DNA of 64,000 bases from Tribonema minus. Taxonomy: Eukaryota; Sar; Xanthophyceae; Tribonematales; Tribonemataceae. This document shows, one piece after another, positions 34,167 to 45,800 of this stretch. Position 1 is the stretch's first letter. Every line of letters begins with the position of its first letter. Under the pieces are notes generated by a model, which ran no database searches, was not told the origin of the DNA, and saw only the letters and a program-made list of their open reading frames with translations. Position numbers and translations under genes: made by a program. The stretch is from the NCBI GenBank assembly GCA_017506865.1, contig JAFCMP010000037.1, positions 186,001 through 250,000 of the forward strand, in the 5' to 3' direction.

Positions 34167-37100
34167 ATGATGAAGGTCCTCGTGTGCTTGGCTGCCGCCT
34201 TGGCCGTCGTCTACGGTGCCCGGTGCCCTGCCCCCGCCACCAGCTCCTACTCGTTCGGTAAGTTCGTACAACATTGCAGCATTACATCGACTGAAGTCCT
34301 CCAGCTGCACCCACCTTGTGATCTGCCACCTTGCTAGATACTGATGCTCAAACGTGATGCTCTCCAGTGCCGAGCAGTTGTGCCGGGCTTCATCATCAAG
34401 CTGCAAAGCTGTGCTCTTAGCTTGGATCGTGTGGATGCAATGTCAATGCACCATGAGAAGCATGAGAAGCAGTCGAAAGATGCATTTGCATCGCCTACTT
34501 TTGCCCCCTACCCGCGCAAAAAATTTGCACCGAGCAGCACGTCTGGATCCTACAGTATGCCTGGTGGTGTACAGTCTGTTCGCAGTTCTTCGTGAACTGG
34601 CAATGGATGTACCTACTGTAGGTGCTTGTGAATCATGCTTGGGACTCCTGGTTGCACATGCAGCATGCAGCACTCAGCACATCAGATGACGGCAAGCATG
34701 ACCAGCTGAAGCGTGTAAGATTCAGCATCTTGCATCTTGCAAGGTATACTGTAGTTCAGCTGCTGCAGCAGCAGAGTACTCGACAAGCGTGAGCGACCTG
34801 CCGCGGCAGACACGTGCATGCCTCGTGCAGCACGCGAACCGCGTGTTGAACGAGAAGCATCATCAACTGCGCTGCCAGCCCCAGCACACCGTGTTGGTTT
34901 GGCTCCCAGCGCTTAAGCAGAAGCAGCTAAAAGCAGCGCGCCATGGCCACCTACACTTCAATTGACTCTCTCGTAGTATGGCTGGTGCCGGCGCTGCAGG
35001 CGTGTTCGGGGACATGCCGTACTACTTCAGCGACACCATCATGAACAAGTACCTGACCCCCACCAAGAACTACAAGCGCGACCCGTTCGTGCGGAACGTG
35101 GTGGACAGGTGAGCAACTTGAATGCGTGATTCATTTCACACGACTCGTGTCGACGACTCATGAAGTCCTACACATGTGACCGGGAGCTGTTGATGCAATG
35201 TATCGCGATCCCTGCATTGCATTATGGTTTTGCTGATGTATTGTACTTACGCCGCGGCTCGTTACGTGAACTGTAAGATCTCGGTACCTGCATGATGTCG
35301 TACAGGTAGCGAGATGCCTTGCGGTAATGATGGTGCACAAATGGCATACTGCGTTGCATCGATGACGCCCGGGCGCACGGTGCAGTGTATCACGACAGAC
35401 TGCTTGATCTGTACTGAGCATTCAGAGGCTGTGATGCCTCGCGTAACCCGCAGCATGTGTCGGCAGCCTGCTGGCAAACGCACGGACTCAAGGAGTGACG
35501 AATTGTTGTGGCACTCATTCGTAACGGCACAAGGTTTTGATTCACGAATGGTGTGATGACTTCTTCATCAATAACTGCAAAAATATTGTATGCTGGCGGA
35601 CACCCATCATGTTCAGAGAGGCCCGCCATTTGGCGCAAAATACATGCCGGCGGTTCAGCTTGAGCTGTGCTGCATACGTAGTGGATTGGGATTACCGTAA
35701 ATCACGGGGTATAAGATAGTAACTCGGTATAAGAAACGGGTATATTATACGGCGTACATATAAGATACCCGTTTCTGGCGTACAAGATACTCGTTTCTTA
35801 TAAATAGCATTCTGACAGCAAGTATGTCTAAGATACTAGGTTTATAAGATACTCCCTTTCTTATACGGCGTATAAGAAACTCATACCTAAGAGGGCCTAA
35901 AAGCTGGCGTTGTTAAGGAACGGGCGTCTTATACCCCGTGATTTACGGTAAATCACGATCATATGGTACATGTATCTGGTTAGGTTGAGAATCATGTAGC
36001 CAACTGAAGTGTTTTGCTGGAAGGCCAGATTTCATGTTGCAAACGTGACAGCTATGCCTTGCTGTCTGTTGTGAGCACCTCCGCGGCTTCATCGTACTCA
36101 ACCCTCCCTCCCATTGGTTCTTGCAAATCAGGACCCGGTAGTACTGCTGGTACGACTGGTAGAGCAATTGCATGAGTTGCCGTAACCTGCTCTCCCAAGT
36201 GGTGACCTTCAGGGCTTCCGACTTGTGTAGGTCCGGGTATTGGCATACGTGCCGCATGCTGCAGCTTGCACTGCACCACCGACACTAGCATATGTAACGG
36301 AGTGAGTCTACACGCCATACTGGGCGAGCGGTATTCTAAAGCAACTACTGAGCAGTGCTGCGTGCGCGCAGCACCACTTTTTCTAAAGGCAGTGCCGGTC
36401 AGGCCCTTCACAGAGTCACTGTGACATGCGCCGCTGCTGCTGCACTCAGCAAAGCCCTGCGGCTTGCCGTTGTAGCAGGCAAGACTCAGTGCAGGAGTTT
36501 CGCCGTAAATGCACACTCGCAAAGTAGGAGCTGCATAGAAGGAAGTGACCTGACCTCTGGTTCATGCTCAAAGACTTGGAGTCTGTCCGTCGATTAACTG
36601 GTGCCATGACAAAGTGCAAGTTGCATAAGCAGGAGAACAATCATAAAAGACGAAAGTCAATCAAAGACGTTTTAAGTTTGAAGATGTGGTTTCCACTTCA
36701 AAAGCAATGTGCATCACAAATCATATGCTTCTGAGTAGCATGTCATATCTGGTCTGAAACCACAGCATTCCTACGACTTCGAGGTGTTCTCCATCAGATC
36801 CGGCGTCTCTACCCTCATACGTAATGATACCATTTACTTCCATCACATAATGCTATGAGCGCTCATGTGCACCCGGCACGACGTCGTCAGCGAAAGCGTA
36901 CTTCAAGCCCTGACACTCCGTTTTTCCGCGCCTCACCGCCGCAGCATGAACGGCGCGGGCCTCTCATTCCTGGCCTTCACCGGCGACACCAAGTCGGGCA
37001 AGACCTCTTGCGCCAACATCGTGGATGACACCTGGTTCAAGCTCATCACCACCTCCTTCAAGTGAGTGCAGAGGAATCGCTCACAGATAAACAGGTAGAC

Positions 37101-40100
37101 AGGCACATCATTGGGTTCGAGACAGACCCCGCATGACCCCATGGCGCGGATGAAGACAGCGCCCTCTGCGGAAACAAGACGCGCATGGCAACTGTTCCAT
37201 TGGCCCTCAAGCTGAAAGCAAAACCTTTGTTGAACCTCTGGGCGTACGTCCCGCGCACCGTCGCGCTGCGGCGCCGTCTCGCGCTGAGCCTCTCCGCTCC
37301 CCCCCCCTGTCCCCCCCTGTCCCCCCCCGCGCAGCGCTCCGCTTGTGTACTCCGTCGGCGACAACGAGTGGACGGACTGCCACAGGAACACAGGCGCGCC
37401 GACAAACCCCCTGGACCGCCTCGCATACGTACGTACCCCCCCGTGTGGTGGGCGGCAGCACGGCTCAGCATGTCCGGCGCATCCGCCTGTTGAGTGGCAC
37501 ATCACCGCTGCCTGTCATGCGTTGTGTCCTTGCTCTGCGGAGCGTGAACCTGTGAAAGGTGTCGCGCCTTAATAGCAATCGGACAACGCTTCCAGGCGAT
37601 CACGCCCCACAAGCAATGACCCTTTTCTCTCCCCCCATACGAGCGAGCAACGCTTCGCTGGGCATCGTTCCATGATGTCAGGATGTCTCGAGGGGGGCGG
37701 GGATGATCGGTGAAGCAAGTCAAACCCCTCAGCGCTGCCAGTCAAACCATGCTATAAATGTCTTCTATAGTGGACAGCATACAGCCATTGCTGCACATTT
37801 ACTGAGCGTTGCTGCCTTACCCGCCTCCGCGTCGCACCCCCCGCAGCTCCGGTCCAAGTTCTTCAAAGGCAAGACCCTCGGCGGCGCGTGCTCCATCGAA
37901 ACCCCCAGCCAGATTGTCAAGGGGTACCCCGAGAATGTACGCTTCAACTACGGCAAGATCACCGTCGCCGCCGTCCACGTCGTGGGGTCCAACAACAATG
38001 TGGTGAGTCACTTTCGAACTTGTGCGCGTTGAAGGAAAGAGAGGCTATGGCGGGCTCCAGGGGCCACTGCTAGCTGTGGCAGCTGTGCGTCGGAAGTGAT
38101 GCCGTGATAGGTCGAGTAGAGTACAGTGACCCTGACTAGGTTTGGGTTAGGGTTAGCCTAACCCTAACCCTAACCCTAAGGTTAGCCTAACCCTAACCCT
38201 AACCCTAAGCAGCTGCATAGGACGTGAGCCGTAGGAACGCAGCGGACACCCGGCGTTCCTTGGGCCTCCATGAAAGTGTATGAGTGCGGTGACGTCGTGT
38301 CCTCGGAGGTGTACACTTGGGCATATGGTCAGGTGGACGCTGCAGATGGCATTGGGCAACGACGCCTGCACCATCACACAACGGCACCCCCCCGCAAGAT
38401 GTTAGGGCGAGAGCACAGCTGTGCACGCGCTGCCAGCTGCGGCTGCGTGTGCTCTCAGTCGACGAAAATGCTCTGTCTGGGCTTCTAGAACGAAAGCGGG
38501 CGCACTACAAATCTCATCCCCTTTTTCATGCCATTGACCTCCAAGACACAACCCAGAAGCATTTACATTCTCACCCCCGGCAAGCCCCAGCGCTCGACGG
38601 TCTGTGCTGCAATAGACACGTTGCCAAGGCCTCACGCAGGCGCGTGGGCACCCCTGCTATGTCAGGCATGTACGCACCCGTGGTTTTGCTCAGCAATTGC
38701 ATCTTCCGCTGCTGCCGCTCGCTTCCGGCGCTGAAAACCTAGGCGCTTCAATACAGCACCAGTTATAGTCACTAGTACGTTGAAATACAGCATAAAACAC
38801 ACTTGAGATTGCACTTCCCTGTTTTGATGTTTTACTTATCAAAATATTAATTATTATGACTTATGCGCATGCGAAACGACAACGCAGGCCGCCCCCCTCA
38901 CCGCCGAAGGCGCCGCCGACGAGAGCTGCGCGGACTGGTTCTCGACGGATGCTCAGGCGACCGGCAAGCCCGCCTCCACCAGCGCCGCATACAACTGCCA
39001 GAAGAACTCTTTCCGCTCGTGCCAGGAGTGCATCGACGCGACCAACGAGTTCATCGCCCGCGACGCCGCCGGCATCGCCTTCATGAAGACGGTGAGCGGG
39101 GGGGGGGGGGTTGAATGAATGAATCATGTAGGCATGTTCACGAATGTGAATTGCGAGTGAAACGCTGAGCATGATCGCATCGACGCGACCAACGAGTTCA
39201 ACGAGCGCGACGCCGCCGGCATCGCCTTCATGAAGACGGTTAGCGCAGGGAAGGGGGGCGGGCTTGAATGAATAAATTGTGCAGGTGTGTTCATGAGTAT
39301 AAATCACGCATGAACGGCTGAGCGTGACTGCATCGACGCGATCAACAAGTTCATCGCGCGCGACGCCGCCGGCATCGCCTTCCTCAAAACGGCGAGCGGG
39401 GGGTGCGGGGCCGTGCATGAATGCCATCAGTGAGTCGTGTAGGCATGTTAATGAACGTGAAACATGAGTGAACCGATGCACGCACCAGCATTGCCTTCGT
39501 CAGGAGGTGAGTGAGAGGGTGGGGAGGGGGGGGTGGGGGGGTGAACGCATTGCCTGTGATTTGATGAACACATACATTAGCCGAACACAGTTTGTCGTCG
39601 CCAAGTATTAGTGCACATCTGATTGCAATGCGTTGACCTGCATGCTGGGAGCCGCCTGCCCATGACAAGAGCGTCTGTGTAAGCGCCAGCACAGCTACGA
39701 CGTGCGCAAGGGGACGCAGCAGGCCGTGGTGCTCGCACGCCACGCACGCACTCATGCACCACGTTCTGGTACACAACCAGACGACAGTGCGGTCTGACGC
39801 ACATTGCACCTGCGGCCGCGGCACCGCGCAGACGTTTGCCGCCGCCGAGATGGCTTGTTCAATACGTGAGCACCTACATGTGAAATACCCACATTGTACA
39901 CTGCTAGGAACCGCGTTTCTGACGTGCGCTGCTGCCCCGCCGCGCCGCGAGCCCGCAGACGTTCGCCTCCGCCAAGGCGCGCGGCTCCCGCGGCGTCGTC
40001 ATCGTCATCCAGGCGGTAAGCTCCCCCGTGTCTGAACGCGTGACGCTATTGCTTCCGCCGCATATGAGAGAGAGCTGCATGGGGCCTGGCCTCGGTAGCG

Positions 40101-41558
40101 AGAGCGCGATGCGGTCGGCAACTTTGGGGTCCCCCCCCTTCGATCATGTCGAAATATTGTTAGTGCATGGCCTCGCATGCTGCCGATTGCTATCAAGCGC
40201 CTGCGAGCCGGTGGCGCGCGTCTCACCGCCGTCGCTGTGCAGTGCTCAGCCAGGCGCTACTGCAGCATTCCACCCTGGCGCCTCATGCAGAAGTCAGCGC
40301 GTCCCACATTGTTGCAGTTTATTGTGTTCCGGCAATGGTTAGAGGCGCGTGCGCGGGCTGCGTCGGACGTGAATCAGTGCGGCGCGCGCTGCGCAGCACC
40401 GCAGAGGCATGGCGTCGAGCGCCTCGGCACTGTCACCCCGTCCATCGGCGGCCGCACGAAGATGTCCATGTTTGGCGCCGTACACTCTGTCATTTATATG
40501 GTTGCAGTTGACTCTCCCCGCACGAGCGGGCGCGCCACCGCACCGGTCACTGCCGCCTCACGATATTAACGGCGTCGCACGAGCGCCGTCGCCCAGCACT
40601 TCAAAGTTGAGGCGGCGGACTCTCCGCCCACATGAGCCCCGTTGCCGCACGTCATACTTCAAATTCAACTGCATCGTTCGCCGGTTGTGCGCAGGACATG
40701 ACCTCGCCGGACCCCACTGCGCTCACGTACGGCACCCTGGCGTACCCCTACCCCTCGGTTGCGGGCGGCCAGTACGCGACCGACGGCTACGAGAACTTTG
40801 CAACCGCGCTGTACGAGGAGGCGTCTGCGTTCCCCGGACAGGTCCTGCTGCTGCACGGCGACTCTCACGTGAGTGGCGCGGGTGCTTCAAGTGTGACTTG
40901 CCGTCAGGTTCAGCATGCCTGCGTGGTTAGTTGCGTGCAAGTTGCTGCAACGCGGTGTGATGTGCGCTCTCGATCGGTTCAGTGCATGATGGATAGGACG
41001 GTGTGTCATCATGCCCCAGGTTCTGCTGGGACGCAGCGCCACTCTCACTCACACTCTTGCGCTGCAAGGCGGCATGGGGAGTAGTATGCGACATTCGGCT
41101 CGTATTCCTCATCGTTGGCGCGTGGTCACAGACGTGACAACCATATGAGTCATGGCAGCTCAAGTAGTCTAGGCTAGTGGCACTCCTTGCCTTCAGCCAG
41201 ACTTGCGTGCATCGAGCCCCCCTTCTGCGTTGCTTGCCTGAGGGCCCGCCCTCGCCACAGCGCACCACAAGTGCCGCACGTCGAGCGAGCTCGCAAAATG
41301 CTTTCAAATACGTTGATAACGACGTTCCCAAAACGTGCGGCGCGCCAGGTCTTTGTCCACGAGACCAACTCCATGGGCCTGCCCAACCTCCAGCGCGTCA
41401 TGAACCCCGGCGAGACGCAGTTCAACTGGGTCAAGGTCACCGTCAACGAGGCCGCGGGCTGCACGTGCAACGCGTACGAGGGCACCTTCAGCGTGGAGGA
41501 GGTCATCGCCAACGCGGGGCCGCACACCGAGTCGTGCGACCCCATCAAGGGCTGCTGA
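34167..41558 (+). CDS. Secreted metallophosphoesterase-like protein, copy C (nine exons, 403 aa)
   Basis: Exons 34167-34257, 35000-35108, 36945-37061, 37335-37428, 37847-38002, 38888-39091, 39959-40015, 40695-40868 and 41349-41558 join in phase to 403 residues. Signal peptide MMKVLVCLAAALAVVYGA. Motifs: FGDMPYY (33-39), FTGDTKSGKTSC (about 78-89), GDNEWTDC (114-121), GSNNN (184-188), a Cys-rich insert with YNCQKNSFRSCQECIDATNE (exon 6), TFASAKARGSRGVVIVIQAD, GYENF, LLLHGDSH (to 334), then MNPGETQFNWVKVTV near the C-terminus. It is the frame-intact paralogue of copy B, with identical intron positions and phases, so the pair arose by tandem duplication after the introns were in place. Likely an exported or cell-surface phosphatase; substrate unknown. 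Confidence 0.88.
35693..35950. mobile_element. MITE with TA target duplication (Tc1/mariner-type ends)
   Basis: The ends begin CCGTAAATCACGGGGTATAA and are perfect inverted repeats (about 35695-35716 and 35927-35948), flanked by TA on both sides. The 254-bp interior is AT-rich, with repeated gtttcttata and ggtataaga blocks that extend the palindrome imperfectly. It has no coding capacity. It lies in intron 2 of copy C. Confidence 0.8.
38141..38213. repeat. Interstitial telomere-like TTAGGG/CCCTAA repeats
   Basis: Several ccctaa units in two short blocks joined by ggttagcctaac, with one ttaggg block in the opposite orientation at the left. Inside intron 5 of copy C. Weaker traces occur near 31570. 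Confidence 0.9.
39031..39510 (+). repeat. Tandem ~150-bp copies across the donor of copy C exon 6
   Basis: catcgacgcg starts at 39031, 39178 and 39331 (spacing 147 and 153). A fourth partial unit lies near 39484. Each unit holds the last ~60 bp of exon 6 (ATNEFIARDAAGIAFMKT), the donor region, a G-rich tract and the intron stretch tgaatgaat...tgtaggcatgtt. The first copy is the real exon edge (donor gtgagc at 39092). The later copies carry gttagc and gcgagc, so the GT is lost in the third. Confidence 0.9.
39820..39860 (+). pseudogene. Decayed copy of copy C exon 7 start
   Basis: cgcgcag/ACGTTTGCCGCCGCC at 39831 matches the junction of the true exon 7 (cccgcag/ACGTTCGCCTCCGCC at 39959), 128 bp upstream. 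It resembles the copy B exon 7 start (ACGTTTGCCGCTGCC) even more closely. It lacks the rest of the exon. Confidence 0.65.
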
Positions 41559-42829
41559 GCGCTGCTGTTTGCCATGGAGCATACATACCCCCCCCCCTCC
41601 CCCGTAGTTCAAGTGGCGGTGACGCTGCGCGTGGCGCGCTCCGCCGCTGCTGCGGCAGGGCCGGAGCGCGCCACTGCTGCGGCAGGGCCGAATCGTCGCA
41701 TGCGTCGTTGCTCGCAGGCCTAGGCCATGGAGAGAGGCGGGGGAGCAAGCACTGCAGCAGTTGCCTCGTTGCGTCAGATATGAGAAGTATGTGTGTTACC
41801 GTAGTTTTATCCCCGGTGTACCGGATGGCAGTATGAGTCTTTCACTCCTCGTGGTATCGTCGTATTTTTGCAGAAGCGTAGTGCAGGCGCAGCGCTCGGC
41901 AGAGTAGAACAGCCGCTGCGCCAGCAGATTTTCACGTTGGCGATCGTTCATCAAAGCAGGGACAGGTTGGGGGGGGGGCGGTAGCTGAAGCAATCTGGGG
42001 ATAAGAGGTGATTTACCCACAGGCTGTTGAGCGCTGCCTGCGATGCGTGCGCGTACCCGTCGTTGCGTGGGTGGGGGGGAGGGGTGGCGGAAGGTGTGTC
42101 ACACATCTCCTAGCTAAATGTCAGACCCCAATTTTGGAACGTCGCTTTTGCTTTTCCATGCATCACTCACAGCTGTATCTGTTTCTGAATGCGCTTGCTT
42201 GATTGATCTTTGCAGCATGTTGTTGTGATGCAATTTTGCTGCACCATGTCGTGGCTGAGGTGCAATGATGTCGTGTCCAAGCCACCATCAGCTGCAACGT
42301 ATCGATGCATGTCACGCAATGCCTTGGGGCAGCCCTTGTGTGTACAGCTACGGTACAGCAACCAATGTCCGACAGCCCCAGAGCGCGATGTGCGTGGCAG
42401 CGCACGTACGCAAGGAGTGCATGGGGAGCTCAGTACAGGCTTCAACACCAAAAAGCAGGCGTGATCTGAACACAATCAGGTTCTTACTACAGATTCTTGC
42501 AGTGGAATGCATCCTTTATTGACAACAGCGCTGTACAAATGCGTGCTGGCCCTGAACTGCCTGCGGGGAACTACAGAACTCGGCAAGGTTGTGACAACAA
42601 CATATATGTCGGCAACGAAAGGCCGCGTTCATGCAGAGGAGCACGGTTGCCCACGCACGCGGCGCTGTCAAACGCGCACTCCCTCTTTTCGCAGAGCAGC
42701 AGGACGGCACCATGACCAACACACGTGCAGCAACGAGAAACTAACGCATCCATGCAACACTGCCAATGCACACACACACTCATCATGTCTTATGCACAGG
42801 CGGCCGTGGCATTCACGCTGAGCTGCAGA
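41559..42829. other. Convergent intergenic region
   Basis: This lies between the stop codons of copy C (plus) and the calpain-like gene (minus). It contains a C-run at 41588 and G-rich patches. No gene, RNA or element is recognised. It presumably holds both 3' untranslated regions. Confidence 0.5.
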
Positions 42830-45800
42830 TCATTCGCCCAGGGCGATCGGCAGCAGCGAGCCGGGAGGATCGCGCTTACGCGCCGCCCCCCGCGGCGACG
42901 CCATCGCCGCCGCCCCGCCCCCATGCCGCAGCTCCCCAAAAGGTGACGGCGCCGCCGCCCCCGACCCCCGCCGGTCGCTGGCGCTCACCGGTTTTGCCGG
43001 CAACTTGAGAGCTGCCGATGGCGATGAGGGTTTGCCCGGTGCCGCCGCAGCTGCTGGGCCGTTGGCCGCGGCGGCAGCGGCGGCGGCGGCAGCACCGGCG
43101 GCGGCATCCATGGCGATGGCAGCGGGGACAGTGTCGCTGCTGCCGGCGCCGCCGTCGACGCCTTCATTGCCGCCGCCGCCACCGCCGTCGCTGGCAACGA
43201 CTCCGGCAGCATCGCCGCTGCCGGCGCCGCTGCCGCCGCCGCCGCCGGCACCGCCAGCGCTGCGGCGCTTGCCGCCGCGCCGGTGCTTGCTCTTGCGGTC
43301 GCCGGCGCCGCCGCCGCCCGCCGCGGCGCCCGCGGGCCGGTCGCCGCGGTCCGCGCGTTCGCGCCGCAGCGTGAAGTCCACGTCAGCCGTGACCGACAGG
43401 TGGAAGGGGCCCTTCTTGCCAGGCGCAAACGTTGCGGGCATGATCTGCGCGCGGCGCGGCGGTGTCGCGGGTCGGCGGCAGCGCGCGGGCGGGCGGCAGC
43501 GCGATGGGAACAAGTGGGGTCAGAGTAGTGCTTGAGCCCTGACCATGAGGTGATTCTATGCGATGCACGGGAGCGCGCGTATGGGGTTTCGCGGCGCATG
43601 CGTCTCTGCGCTGCAAGTTCACGGGCGCCGTCCCCGATGTCATCGCGGCACTTGCGCGCCGCGCCGCGGCGGTCGCGTTGACACACCGCAGCGCGCTAGC
43701 GCTGCTAAAAGGCCGCACTGACCTCCCATCGCACTCATAGATAATGCCTGACATGTGGCGGCAGCAGCGATCGTCGGTGCTCTGCGGTGCACACATGGCA
43801 GTGATGATTTGATGGCTGCGCTCTCAGTGATGCGGGCCGACAGCGCTCACCGTGAAGGCGTCGTCCGGCCCGGCGCTCTCCAGCACGAACCCCGCGGGTG
43901 TCGCGACGCAGTGCGTCGGCACGAACGGTGACTCGTCCCACGGCTTGCCTTCGTGCAGCACGGCGCCGGGCGCGCGCACGGGGCGCGTCCCGTGCAGCAC
44001 GTAGAAGCCCATCATGCAGCCGACGGAGTCCGCCTGGCACGCCGCGCGCCACTCCGCCTCGGGGCGGCTGAGGGCGATGCGCACGCGCGCCGCGCCTGGC
44101 GGGAGGGGGGGAGTGAGTGGGTGAGTGAGTGAGTGACTAAGTGAGTCAGCGCGCAGTTGCTGCAGAGTCGTACTCTGGCATGCGGCGCGCGACTCTGCCT
44201 CGGGGGCGGCTGAGGGCGATGCGCACGCGCGCCGCGCCTGGGGGGGGGGGGTGGGGGCGAGTGAGCGAGTGAGTGGGTGAGTGAGTAAGTGAGCTAGTGG
44301 AGACCCACACTCTGGCATGCTCCACTGCGCCTCCGGGCGGCTGAGGGCGACGCGCACGCGCATCGCGCCTGGGAAAGCATAAAACTGAGTGAGTGAGTGA
44401 GTGAGTGAGTGAGCAAGCAAGTAAACTCTAGCGTGCTGTAACGCGCCCTCTCCGTCGTGCAGCAACGGCCACGCTCGCAGCACGTCCCGACCACTTTGCA
44501 GGGCACGCGCCGCAAGCGCCTCGCACAGCCGCAGCGCTTTCTTGGCATCGTCAACACACGCCGTCCCGAAGTCAGTCTACAGTTACGTGCGGTGGGAACT
44601 CATCAGTGCTCAGCACCGCCGGACCCGACACCCACCCGCGTCGCGCAGCCGCAGCTGGAACGCCGGGTTGCGGCGCCACGTCTCGGCGTGCAGGTGCGCG
44701 CCGCCGGCGCTGCCCTCCGCCCACTCCGCCGCGAGCGCGCGCGACGTCGCCTCCGGCAGCTCGCGCGCGTCGAGCGGCAGGTCGCTGTGCACCTCGAGCG
44801 CGAACGCGCCGCGCGCGCCGCGCTCGCCGAGCGTCGGCACGACGAGGACGCCGTGCGGCGCCCAGTCGCGGCGCAGCGCGGGGAGCGCGGCCGCCGCGGC
44901 GTCGGGGGACGCGTAGGAGGACATCTGGCACCACTCCGCGGGCGCGATGCTGATCTGCGCGCCGGGGGGGAGGGGACGGGGGGGAGGGGGGTTTGTGGTG
45001 GGGTAGGCATGCGGTGTATGTCAGAAGAGTGCGGCTCTGCGGTATGCAACCTTGTCCTGTTGAACTTGAACGGTAGAACGTGGAACTGTTTTGAAATGGC
45101 CAGGAAAAACCTGCAGGCACCACTTGCGTGCAGGGCACAGGGGAGGCGATGATGCTGCTCTGCGCAAAGCTAGGGGTAGGCGGCTGTGACAAGAGGGTAC
45201 CATGAGAGCGCGCAGCATGACAGGCACACAATGCCTCCTGCGGCCACTTTGACGCCTCCTGCGGCCACTTTAACCTGCCGTCATCAAAAGTCTTGACGGA
45301 GACACAGCATGACGCGGACACTTCGCCACACGTCCCGTCACTGTGGCAAACCCCCGCCGCGCAGCAACAGCCACTGCGCGCGCAACCCCCACCTTGCGGT
45401 CCGGCAGTGCGTTGTCGCCGCCGCCGCCGCGCCGCCCCCCCTTGCCCCCCTCCCCCTCCCCCTCCCCCTCGCCGTCGCTGCCGCCGCCGCCGCCGCCGCC
45501 GCTGCGCCATCGCCCCGCGGCGCCGCTGTGCGGTGCGCGCCGCAGCGAGGACGCCTTGCGCGGCACGGGGCGCCCGAGCGCGTCGACGCGCGCGTCGCCG
45601 GGGCCGGGGCGGCGTGGCGGCGGCGCGTCCGCGCGCGGCGCCGCGCGGCAGATGACGACGCCGACGGCCGGCGGCCGCAGGCCCGCGCTCGAGCGGCGGC
45701 CGGCGGAGGCGGCGGCGGAGGAGGCCTGCGGCAGCGGGTGAGAGGCGGCATGAAGTCATATGCTGCAACTAGTCATGCCTTGGGGTGATCAAGTAGGTCT

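Noticed and set aside
43824-44483. Frame with repeated LTHSLTHS peptide
   Set aside because: It translates the (GTGA)n microsatellite between decayed copies of calpain exon 9; it is not a protein repeat.
44572-45768. A 398-codon minus-strand frame through calpain exons 7 and 8
   Set aside because: It crosses the intron between two well-supported exons in a different frame and is Arg/Ala-rich. The calpain motifs lie in the other frame.
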